The translations under genes and the position numbers were made by a program. From the NCBI GenBank assembly GCA_026214975.1, contig JAOBSW010000041.1:659004-723003 (forward strand): a stretch of DNA of 64,000 nt. The letters run 5' to 3'. This stretch comes from Gentiana macrophylla. Lineage: Eukaryota; Streptophyta; Magnoliopsida; Gentianales; Gentianaceae. Shown here in pieces: positions 23,060 to 35,171 of the stretch. The notes beneath the pieces were generated by a model. The model made no database searches. It worked only from the letters and a program-made list of their open reading frames with translations, and was not told where the DNA came from. Every line of letters begins with the position of its first letter. The first letter of the stretch is position 1.

Positions 23060-23560
23060 CAAGATCGAACTCCCTCCTTCACCATCGCCCCAAACTTGTT
23101 CTACACATCCAACCGCTCTATAGTTGAATCTTTTTCTGAATGTTCTGTAATACATCCAGCGATGATGTCACGATTGGACTACACATCCAACAGCTATATA
23201 GTTGGATCTAGACATCCAACAACTCTATACTTGGATCTTTTTCAGAATGTTCTGTAACACATCCAATAGTGCCACAGTCGGACATTCACACCCAACAGCT
23301 ATATTGTGGGAACTACATCCAACAGCTTCATAGTTGGATCTTTTTCAAAGTGTTCTGTAATACATCCAACAGTGCCGCAGTCGAACCTTTACATCCAATA
23401 GCTATATAGTTGGATCTACACACATTTGGATCTTTTTCAGAATTTTTGTATTACATCAGCGATTACCCACGATCGGACCTTCACATCCAACAACTATATT
23501 GTTGGACCTATACATCCAATAGCTTCAAAGTCGGACCTAAACATCCTTCATACAATATGA
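23060..23560. repeat. Array of palindromic 'CATCCAAC..GTTGGAT' units
   Basis: About a dozen degenerate units, each an interrupted palindrome such as CCAACAGCTATATAGTTGG. They alternate with a spacer of the form 'ctttttcagaatgttctgtaatacatcc', giving a higher-order period of roughly 120-140 bases. A related array lies at 40915-41345. It is non-coding and its origin is unknown. Confidence 0.7.
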
Positions 23561-24820
23561 TCCTACTTTTCAGCCTTGTGTTATAGATTATCAATACATG
23601 TAAAAAATTAGTACTAAGGCAAATTTTTTAAGGGTCAATCAAACTGAAATAAGATATCACAAAGTACATTGTTCATAGTACAAATTTGTTTATGAACATA
23701 CCCCTTAACCCATGCAGAAACATCATGTGCCACAATATTACAATTTCTGCATACAAACTTAACAAAACAAAAGACGAAAGACTTCATGATTTCTCTAATA
23801 TTTTTCTCTTCCACTTAAGGCCCTTTCTCTTTCGCTTGACAACATTAGATGCTTTGCCCTTCCCTTTTCCAACCTCAACATGCTTGTTCAATCCATCTTT
23901 AGATTTCTTTTTTTGAACCAACAAAGTTATTAAATATTTTTTCATAAATAAATATTTTACTTGTCGTTTGCATACAAGTTGCCGTACACATTAATGTTAT
24001 CGCGACGAAACGGAGCAACGCCCGTTTGGGGGAAACGCCCCCGAAAGCTAAACAGATACATGCATCAGTTCGAATTCATGCATCTATTCAGATTCATGAA
24101 CCTACGAAAAGATGCATCTCATGAAGCCACGAGTTGCAATTTTTGGCCGAACAGATATGAGCCTTACCCTTTCGCGTAGGTATACCTCACTTTGTGAATG
24201 AGGTATTTTCAGCATATAAAAGGCACAAGCATGCAAACGAATTCATACCAAGTCACAACATCATCAGAAAAACTTTGAGTATTATCGGGTTTGATTCAAA
24301 CAAGTCACTGCTTGAAAGGAAAAATCGGCCATCGATTCAAGCTTGTTGGTGGCGGACTGTGGGAGCCGGCGGCAAGGGAAAAGCGGTCGGCAGCAACAAC
24401 ATACCGATGGAGGTGAAAGTCGAGTGAAGTAGGGTGAATGTAATTTATTTATTTTTGTAGAAGAAGAATGATAAAAATATATTAATGTAGATATTTTTAG
24501 GGACTAACTCATAAATAAGAAAATTGACAATAGTCAAAATGCCCTGGAAATAACATATTTGGTTTTTAACTAGTGTGATGTCTTTAGTAAGATCATCGTT
24601 TAAAAAAAAGTTATGTTGTCTGCCAAAGGTAATCGACGATGAACAAAGCGTCGATATAATGGCGGCGTTGTTATTGAAAACCGACATCGGCGTTGGTGTT
24701 CAAAGGCGAAAGCTTGATGGTGGCACCGGCGTTTATGTTATAAAAGTGTAAATAAGCTTAAAGCGTCGGTCAGCGCGACTTTCGTTTTGAAGAAAGCGAT
24801 ATCGATTGTCACTAACATTT
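23561..24820. other. No gene supported
   Basis: Two short ORFs (23686-23916 and 23961-24427 region) have no recognisable domain. The minus strand at 23770-23915 is Lys/Arg-rich and could be a transposase or LINE relic, but it is too short to call. Confidence 0.35.
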
Positions 24821-24827
24821 TTTCATC

Positions 24828-25018
24828 AAAAATAATCAAATTATAGGTGTCGAGATAAAAGCAGAGTCTGCCAATAGAATCCCTAAAAAAGCGTGAAGGC
24901 ACCCAAAAAAAAGTGAGTCCAAAAATAATCAAATTATGGGTGTCGAAAGTAAAATCGAGGTCGCAAATAGAATCATAAAAAAACCGTGAAGGCACCCAAA
25001 AAAAAAAAAAGAGAGTCC
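24828..25018. repeat. Two-copy tandem repeat, about 93-bp period
   Basis: The unit starts 'aaaaataatcaaatta' and ends 'cgtgaaggcacccaaaaaa'. It occurs at 24828-24920 and 24921-25018 with about a dozen differences and variable A runs. Confidence 0.75.
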
Positions 25019-25291
25019 AAACTCAAAGAAGTTTAATATTTTATTACTTTTGCCTCGACTTGAGGATTCTCAAACATTTGATCTCCATCCAGGATAGTAG
25101 TCTAATTCACTGGCTAGGCCGTCTGACTTGTGCATGAGTTTAAGATTTCCTCTCAATAAGAAAGAAAAAAGAAAGAGTTCTGCTTTGAAAAAAGAAAAGA
25201 AATGAGAATGAGAATAAGGCAGGGCAAAAGAGGTATAGGGAGTAAAATATGAAAAAGTAGCCTTCGGTATAATTCTTTTGCCCGGCAATAT

Positions 25292-25348
25292 TACGGCAGA
25301 GGATCCCAAGAGAGACCCTTGAATTCCGAGTTGGGATCCTCTGCCGTA
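25292..25348. repeat. Perfect 18-bp inverted repeat (hairpin), with a third copy nearby
   Basis: TACGGCAGAGGATCCCAA (25292-25309) and its exact complement (25331-25348) flank 21 bases. The first arm recurs at 25511-25524 (TACGGCAGAGGATC), again followed by 'CCCTTGAATTCC'-type text. It may be a MITE end or a regulatory palindrome. It lies 300-350 bases before the ATG of host gene copy 2. Confidence 0.7.
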
Positions 25349-25646
25349 TCCCCTTTGCTGTGCGTCTGCTGTAAGCCCGAAATGACGTCGTTTCGGGCAA
25401 AAACAACGGCGTGTCGATGTGTTTTTTTTATTTTAAAGCTCGTGTCACGGTGTCGTTTCGACTCAAAACGGTATCGTTTCGAGTAACAGCAGCGTCTGCT
25501 GTGCTCGACCTACGGCAGAGGATCGAGGTCCCTTGAATTCCTACCCCAGTTACTATTCTTTTATTTTTTAATATATAATTAGAGAAATTTGTAACAAACC
25601 AATTTAGGGAGACCGGTTGAAGGAGAGACTAAACCATTCCATCATC

Positions 25647-28600
25647 ATGGGTATGCAGAAGCTAGGGTATGAGTATAATCTTCGCAAAGTCTGGTTTCGA
25701 TTATTTACTATATAAAGTTTCACTTTTTATTTGCTTTGCAATGTTGTCGTATTGGTTTGGCTTCTTGATTTTATGCTTCACCCGATTGTAGGTACAATAT
25801 CCTTAGGAGGCTTCATGCTCGGTCATACAGCAGGTATTTCTTCTTTGTATGTATTTCATCTTCTGATTTGTGTGGTTTTGATGTGTTAATAAGAGGAGGC
25901 GTCATTGTCGGCTATACATCAGGTAATTCTCGTTAGCAGGTATTTCTTTTTCTGATTTGTTTGGTTTTAATGTGGTAATATGTTGGGTTTGTGCAGTCGG
26001 GCTCAGGTTCCAGCACAGGTTTCAGCACGCAATCCAGAAACATTCCTGCCCTCAGAAAGTTAATATCTTTTTTTTGGGGGTCCTTTGCACAGTTTTATCC
26101 CCTTTTTCTATCTATTTTTTATAGATTCTTTCTACGTTTTGATTTGATAGTGTCATCCTTACAGATGATTTGTCTAATGATATACACAGGATTGGCTGCT
26201 ACTGTGGTTTTGTGTGCCCTGCCTTCTTATGGGTTTTTGTATCTGTAAGTTTCATGGTCGGTCTGAACATTTCTTTATTCCTTTTCCTCGACGAAAATCT
26301 GTATCTTCTAATCCAATACTTAATGCGATTGCAGGATTGATTTTGGTGGTATCAGGTACATTACATTGTAATTTAAATTGCTAAATGAGTTATTGGACAA
26401 TTATGATGAAGCAGAAATATTTTTTTACATGGTTCTCTACCCTGTTCATTAGTTTGTCTTGTGAAGAAGCTAACCTAACTTAAGAACTTGAAAGGACGTG
26501 TTGTTTTTGTCTTGACTTTGTTCGTTAGTCTCTCTTTCTCTTTTCGAAAACCTGTGGGTTGAAATTGTAGCTCTTTTCTTTTAACTTTTAGGTTGATTTT
26601 GTAGCATGTTATGGAATTATATTAGTGAATTTTTTCTTAGAAGACGTATTTTCAGAACATTTTCGATATCAGCCTGGAGACACAAAACTACGTACGATGC
26701 TAAAAATCACTTAGATGGATCACAATTCTTGCATTGTGAATGCTCTCCCCTAAGATTCCCTGTTTGTCTTTTTTCGGGTACACCTGATGCTGTGTATGTG
26801 AAAAGTTAAAAGTCAACACTATACAAAGGCAAAATGCTAATATTTGAACCATATCTTATTCTCATGCTCAATCAAATATCTATATTCCTTACCCAAAACC
26901 GTCTATATTCTTCCTTGTGATGGTTAGAGCTTGTGTCCCCTAAGTTTGGTGTGAACTGCCCTAACTCGCATATGCTTCGGTTATGGAGTCCAAATCGAAT
27001 TTGATTTTCATCTCTCAATTTTTACATAGAATTCATTGAATTCGGGGCCTTCATATGTTCATTCAAGCTGTAGCATTCAATATTCCTCGTCAAAATTAGA
27101 ATATGATTTGTGTTATGATGGTAATGCTATACAAACATGTGTGATAGTTCAAGGTGTGAATCTCGTAATGGCTAGCTAATAGCTCAAAGTAAGGCGCTCT
27201 TCGGTTAGTTTTCTTGCATTTTACTGTGATACCTTAGGTGAAGAGCTCTTTAGTGGTTTTGCTTGCATTTTGCTATGGTACCCTTAGATCAAACATGGGT
27301 AGTTTGGACTTTGTATATGAATGTGAAGTGTTCATAAGTAAAATCTGCGAATGTACACTTAAATGGTTGTTCAGCTAGTGATTTTAAATGTATGATAGCT
27401 AATTTTATCTCTGCTGCGTTTTGTTCGTTAAATTCTACATATTTTCGGTTGCAAGCTATTAACCCCTCTTTAAAAGAAGGATAGAAGTTGAACATCTATT
27501 CACCCTTGATATATATCTTTTTTTTTTTTTTTTTTTTAAATTGCAGAACGATGTATAAATACTGTAATAAAGCCTATAGGATGGAGTTGGAGGAAAGGTT
27601 CGTTCATTTCCAAAATCTTGAAATTTAATTCTTTTTCTCATGTTCCTTCACGTCTTTGTGGGTTCTGTTTGATTTTGAAGTAGTGTTTTGGGTTTGAGTG
27701 CATGGATTTCAATGTCAATTGTCAGATTATTAACATTAATTTTGTGACTACACTCCTGGTTATGTAATTTAGCATTTTAGTACTTAATGTAAGTTTTCTT
27801 TTTTGATGCGTATATGAAATGAAGTCATTTAGGATTGTTAAAAACGGACAATGCATAGAAATGCACACTATCCGTAAATACAACTCATATCATCTATAGA
27901 AATGCCATTTTTTAGAGATAAAAACGCATACAAATCCTTATAATTCTTCAATACTTTCCGAGTTCATATTCGTTATAACATGTAGGTAAACAAAGACCCA
28001 ATTAATTTTGATGGGCTGCCAATGAGAAACATATATTACATTGAATCTGAGCTTTTCATAGAATGCACAAAAGTTGAAGGACGGGGAGTGGGAATGGTGT
28101 GCTCTTAAAACATATATTCAATTGCTTTTCGTTGGTCTAGTGCATTTTTTGTATTAGGACTAGACACATGGCTTTTTCCTGGTATAACGTTTGAAAGCAT
28201 TACAAGCGATTGCTTTAAAATATGGCTTAAAAATAAATAACTTTGCAACTATATATATTTTTTTGGTGACTTGGCATCTGAGAGTGAGACTAGAACCATG
28301 ATATCACTCTTTCAAGTTGCACATATAGCCTCTAGTTGCTGAATTCCCTTTCTTTTTAATTCTTCTACATTTCATACTCAAGTTCCTTGTTAGATATAAA
28401 AATAAGAACAAAGAATAGATAGACGTAAGAGTCTAATAGTGTTGAAGAATTGAGATAAAACTCTACGTGATTGTTGACAGGGTTTAATATTTAGATAGAT
28501 AAGATAGAATTAGGGATATGGTAAAAGTCTACTTGTTTATTATAATTATCTCATACGCTTATGGTCTTGTAATCAACTCTATATAATTAATGATGCAAGG

Positions 28601-31600
28601 AAGAAGGGATTATGAGTAAAAAAACATTGGATATTTATGAATATTTCCAACATGATAGTAGGACCATTTTTGCATGGGCTTTCAAATTTGTAATTATGTT
28701 CGGGTAGAGGTGCGTTGCATTAATCAATGCGACTCCGTGCCCTCTTCTCTTTTCAACTTACAATCAATCATAGAAAAAAGGCACATGTTCCTTAATAAAA
28801 GGCAGGGATTTCTGAGGGCCTTTCTGGCTTTGATCGGATGTTACCTGATTGGCCTTGCTTAGTTATGCTGCAACTCCACCTCGACCCCTTGGTTTACAAT
28901 TGGGTGGCTCTCTATGCATACCTTAAGTTTCTATGGTATGTCCCTACCTTTTAAAGTGATCACGCTAAGGATTTGTCTTTTTATCCTTCTTTTCATTCCA
29001 GCCCTTGCCCTTTCAATCAAGGCAGACATTTCAAAACTTGGATTTGAGCCTTTGTGCATGACCCTGCTTCTTGTCTCTTTCTCTTCTAATTTTAGAGAAG
29101 ACCTACCTTAGGGAGAATGGAGGTTTCCTCCCTAAAACTTGTTCCTCTTACTTAATCCAAATTAGGATTCAGCTCAGCAAAAAAGAGTCATGCAATCGTT
29201 CTCCTCCCTCATTTTACATTCTCACATTGTCCTTAGGACAATTCTAAACATCCTCCTTGTGACAAAGATCGTGCACTCGCCATAAAGTCTCCACCACATA
29301 TTGTAATAAGTGGTGACATCATGACTTTGTTGCCTGGTTTTCCATAACATTTCCCTTATTCCAAATCTCTCGCGCATGTGGCCATGAACATATCTGTTCT
29401 GGAAACAATGGAGTTAATGAGTCATGCCATCCATCACAAGATAATTCTTAGATCTCCACATCAGGGGCTTGATCTCACTGGTTGTATACTCTGATTTCCC
29501 ATTTCCATTTTTGGCCGATTTGATGGTTTGAGGCCATTCTAGATAGTTCTTCCCAAAGATTTTGCAGTGGTGAGATGAATTCATGAATTTGTAGAGTTTG
29601 GATCTCCACTGGACACCGTTTCAACCTTAGATTCGTTAGGGTTTCTCCCAACTCCTCCAGAACTGAAGCTAGTGTTTACGGTGCTTTCAGGAGTATTGGA
29701 TGCTGTACTCCTTTAATTTGCCTGTCATTATAGCACGATAATCCATGTATTTGTGTATTAACAAGGTTCTGAAACCATGTTAATATTATAGTGAGAGAAC
29801 AAGAGGAGGATTCTTATTATTCTGCCTCGAAAGAGTGGCTAGATTGCACCTAACATAGCCGTATACACGACCTAAACTCCTATAATTAAGGAGCCGCCTC
29901 CCTAGAAAAACCCTAGGCAAACACTAAAATACCCTACCAAGCCCACTGTATACATATTTCAGCTGTCAAACCATAACAATACATAACAGAAAATAAATAA
30001 AACCTAAAGAACAACAACTGAACACTGCATCGTTTAACACTGTGGTTTGACAAAATCATCATCATCATCCACCATAGTGCTTGTTGGAGGTAGCTCGAAA
30101 ATCTGACAAGCAACGTTATCATTTTACTATCGTTTTATTTTGTCCATTTTTAAGGTACCTCACTTGTCAAGTCAAAAGCATTTGTTTCATGCCTAAGCAT
30201 TGGAATTTCATCTTGGCCATTGAGTAGCTCCGCATTAGTTGCTCATTTGTGAATTATGTAAATCATTTGAAGGGATGATGTTGCCACGCCTACTCTTCAA
30301 TCACATTTCTCATTGATCGACACTTCCCTTGTTTTTGTCTTCCTTACATTGGTTAATGAGTAAATTGAGGCCATTGACTCCGCAACATTTTTTCCATAAA
30401 AACTGTATTCTCTGAAGTACTGTTCCTTAAGGGATGGCCAAAATCTACACTGGAAAAAGTGAGTATTCTATGTTGTTTCTCATGATTTGGGGTAAAATGA
30501 TCTGTTTTTGTGTTTCTGTTCATAGATAGAATATGTAAAAAGTGAACTTCATTCTTAGTTTGAGTATGGGAAAAAGTCTTACATTTGATCATTTGCAATC
30601 TTGCACCATGGAACATGACCAGTGTGTTTTCTTCCTAGTATTATCCATGAGAGGGTAAGTAAAAGCGACCCTGCAATATTTGTCGGGCATACCACAGTGG
30701 CATACAAAGTAACTAAATATTTTACTAGGCTTCAATAACAGTTCATGAAGAATAGTCAAAGATAGCACCAGGTTGACCTAAGATACCTTACAGGAATCTT
30801 TCCTTACGGCACAACCAAAACCAGTTGTTAGGCTTCCCTTTTATCTTGGAATTCATGCTGAATATGTCTCTCTTTTCAGATTGGTACCAGGTCCAGATAA
30901 CAGTTTGTAAACTTGCAGCTCTCTGTTTTGTAGCAAACATTGGACTATCATCGGCCTGGGGAACTTAACTGATCAGCAATGGCTTTAGGAGACATTTGTA
31001 GCTTTTGAAGTTTTTGGCAATAAGAAAACCCCCATTACTATGCAATCTCCACTCAGTTGTTTAGAAGCTTGCATGACCATATGATAAAAGGAAGGTGGTA
31101 CTATCACCTTGCGTCAAGCCGATACATTGATATAAAGACCAAACACATTGACTTTTGTAAAAGAAAAAAATAGTGGTTTATTTGTATTCACACATTTCGC
31201 TTCCAAAATCAATAGGAAGCCAACAGCTGTTAGCACCTTCGTTAAGACCACAGTTTGAGAGATTGCATGCTTTTATCAAGTTTATTGTGGTGGCACTCCT
31301 TGGACTGCCATCTTTATTTCTTGGGGTAGTCTTTCACCAACTGGTGCTTATACGGTATGTTTCCTGTATTATAGGTTTTTGTGCAAAATCATGGCACACA
31401 AAGGAAAATATATAAAGCATTGTCAATAATACTTGCACAATTAATCCTGCAGCTAAGCACCACCGATTCTCTGATTGTATTTCCCCCCCTGAAAATGACA
31501 TCTTCTCTGAACCACTCTTTGCTTCACTCTGTACAGTAAAAGGTTTTGTTCTCAACTGTTGTGCTATTGGTAACATAGGATTACATTACCACTCTAAATT

Positions 31601-34600
31601 AAATGTTACATAACCTATTTTGTTAGGTTTTGTTTTGTTTTGTTTTTTTTTTTATAATTATTATATTTGAATTTATTTATAATGGTATTTATATTCCATC
31701 TTGCTATGTATTATTACAAATTCTTTTTGATTTTACAGGTACAGGGAGTTTGTAGGGACCTAAGGCAGAAGTAAATTATTCAGTGCCATTATCTGTCCTA
31801 ATTATCTTTATTGATGTCTGAAATTGAGTCTTAATCATTTGATGAAAGTTTTTAAATATAGAACTGACATCAGATTTGGTTTTTAGCAAGTAGACCCAAC
31901 AAAGTCTTGTATGGTTATCTATGAATGTCACAAACCATCTATTGCAAGTGAGGTTTGGTATTCTAGATGGACCCCATACATCACTGTGAATGAGTGTAAA
32001 AGGAGAAGAAGATTTATAAGGCTTGGCCTTAAACACACTTCTAGTTTGTTTAGCAAGAACACAGGACTGACATTGAAAAACAGAGGGTTTCTTATACAAA
32101 AATAACTTAGGAAATAATTTGTTTAAATAAAAGAAACTAGGGTGCCCTAGTCTACAATGCAGCAATTTGGATCTTTTCATCATTGTCATCAACATTGACT
32201 AGGTTATGAGCTTCCTCCACATTTTCTTTCAAGTAGTAAAGTCCCTTTCTTTCTTAGCATCGCCAATCTTCATCTCTCGAGCCCAGAGCACGAAAGATAC
32301 AATGAGAAGAAGTGAACTTAGCCTCACAATCGATTGTCATGAGTAAACCGACTAATGAGAAAATAGGTTGCGAGGATAAGTTGGGAACATGTGGGACGAG
32401 TTGAGTTGAATATCTTTTGATATAAAGATGGTCCCTTTTCAAAGAAAGATGAGAGAGGAGCCATCGACTATTCGTACCTTATGTTGCCGGATGATGGATA
32501 ATAAGTGGAAAAAGTTTAAAGTTACTGTCATGTGACTTGAATCTCAGAGTCAACAATCCATGAGAGGTTACCTTGCTGTGCACCAGATGAGAGGTATGAG
32601 TGGGAATGTTTTTGTCAGCAGAGAGTAGTTGTTTCAGCATTTCTAGTTGATCTTTGGTGAAGGGCATTGATTTTTCCACCGAGTTTGCAGAGTCTCCATG
32701 TTTCTGCTCTCCCCATTGGCTGGTTTTCCTTTGATTTTGCCCTTTGTTGTTTCCACCAGCAGGTTTTCCATGGAGGATCCAGCAACCCTCTTTAAGATGT
32801 CCCTCTTGCAACGATCACAAAAAAAGTTGATTCTTTTGTTCATTCTTCTGATATTCTCTCTGATTATTACCAGTATTAGCATTCTGGGTAACCAGAGCAG
32901 ACAGTTCAGATTGATTAATAGTGCTTGCAGTGTGCCCTGATCCAACCATAGTCTCCCTCCTGCTTTCCTCTTTCCTAATAGAGCCAAATGCCTCCAGGAT
33001 AGTAGGTAAGGGAACTTGGGCTAGGATTCTTTCCTTTGCAGCGTCATAAGTGGGGTTTAAACCACTTAGAAACTCAAATACTCTTTCTTTTTCAAGAATT
33101 TTCTAGAAATTCCTTGCATCAATGGTGCAATCCCAGATATTTGCAGATAAAAGATCATATTCCTGCCAAAGTAATTTCAGAGAGTTGAAATACTTGGTAA
33201 CATTCATTGATCCTCGCTTCAAATCTTTCGACCGTTTGCTTCGACACGAAGAGCTTGTGCAAAATTTCCTTTATTGGAGTAAGAGTGCGCAACGTTGTCC
33301 CATATTTCTTTGGCGAGTTGAAGAAGAGATTAGTCGACCTATATCTCGGTTCCATCGAGTTGATTAGCCATGTCGATGTTGGCATTCTCAACTTCCTGTG
33401 TCTCATGAGCTTCAACATCGACTTCATCTGGTTCTTTTATGGAGCCGTTAGATAGCCAATTTTCCTTTTACCAGTCACATACATTTTGACTGATTGAGCC
33501 CACTGAATATAGTTGGACCCATTCAGTTTCATGGTAGTGATCTGGAGATTGGGGTTGTCATTACCATTCATGGAGGATATGGTAGAGTTTGTTTTGGAGG
33601 AAGTTCCAGATTCTGAAGTGAATTCAGACATCGGATATTTGAACAGAGGAAGATGGAGAGTCCCTTGAAAGTGTGTTTGAAGAAGGTTCTGATACCATGT
33701 AGTTTTCTAAGATAGAATAAAGAATTATTCTTATTGAATGAGAGACTGCAAAGCAGTATATAAATAGTATTACAGAGTAGTTCAAACTGCTAGAAGACAA
33801 GTCATTAAATGCAACTATATCTTTGTCTAGGAAAGGTGGCTAGTTGGTGTAATATTCTAGGGATTGAGGTAAAAAGGCAGCGGATTAATAAAATAAAACA
33901 GAATAATAAAGACATAATATTATACTTTATAGATTAGTATAATATATGTGTTACATGTATAACAATACATGCTTTTATCAAGTTTATTGTGGTGGCACTT
34001 CTTGGACTGCCATCTTTATTTCTTGGGGTAGTCTTTCACTAACTGGTGCTTATACGGTATGTTTCCTGTATAAGTAAGTATAACTCCAGTTTTTTATAGG
34101 AGATTTAATATTACTACGATAATATATCCCAATTTATAGTTTGTTATACATCTACCGGCTTGAGAGGGGGAGTGTTAGAATTAATCATCATGATTTGTTC
34201 CTAATACTCTCTCCTAAGTCTTGTTTAATTAGTTAATCTTGTAATTAGTTTAATCCCTAAGGGATTTGTCTTCTATTGGGTCTCAGCTCTTGGCTGAAAG
34301 TCCAACTAGCCGTTGGGACTGTACACTAGTTCCTTTTTAGCTGCTTTCTGGGTTCTGGTTGTGTTATATAAACAACCAAACCTTTCTTGTAATAGCTAAG
34401 CTTTATTCTTAATGAAATAATTAGTTATTTCTCTCCATCTTTTCTAAGCTTCCGTTCTTACAAAGATCAAGTACTCGCCATAGTCACCACTACATATTGT
34501 AACTTTCTCTTTAACTCATAAATCTGAGATGTATTCTCAATATCAAAATACATTTCTTTATTCCCAATCTCCTTCGCCGTGGCCATGAACATATCTGTTC

Positions 34601-35129
34601 AGGCAACAGTGGGTTCTATGGAGTTAATGAGTCATGCCATCCATCACAAGAGAATTCTTAGATCTCCATACTGGCTGCTTGGGCTTTGATCATCTCACCG
34701 GTTATATACCCTGATTTCCCATTTCCATTTTGGCCAATTTGACGGTTTGAGGCCATTCTAGATAGTTCTTCCTGAAGAAATACACGAATTTGTAAAGACG
34801 ACAGGTTGACAGATTGCATGCTTTTATCAAGTTTATTGTGGTGGCACTTCTTGGACTGCCATCTTTATTTCTTGGGGTAGTCTTTCACTAACTGGTGCTT
34901 ATACGGTATGTTTCCTGTATATAAGAGTTTTTTGTGCAAAATCATGACACACAAAGGAAAATAAAGCATTGTCAATGCTTGCACAATTCATCCTGCAGCT
35001 AAGCACCACCGATTCTCTGATTGTATTTTTTTTTTCTCTTCCTGAAAATGCCATCTTCTCTGTACCACTCTTTGCTTCACTCTGTACAGAATTCTCCCAA
35101 GTGTCTCTTACAAGTAATATGTATTATCT

Positions 35130-35171
<42 letters not shown>

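Noticed and set aside
23060..23560. Regularly spaced palindromic repeats that could suggest a CRISPR array
   Set aside because: Units are degenerate, spacers are themselves repeated, and the DNA is plainly plant nuclear.
23770..23915. Lys/Arg-rich minus-strand reading resembling the end of a transposase or a LINE RNase H tail
   Set aside because: Too short, and frames conflict; no motif could be fixed.
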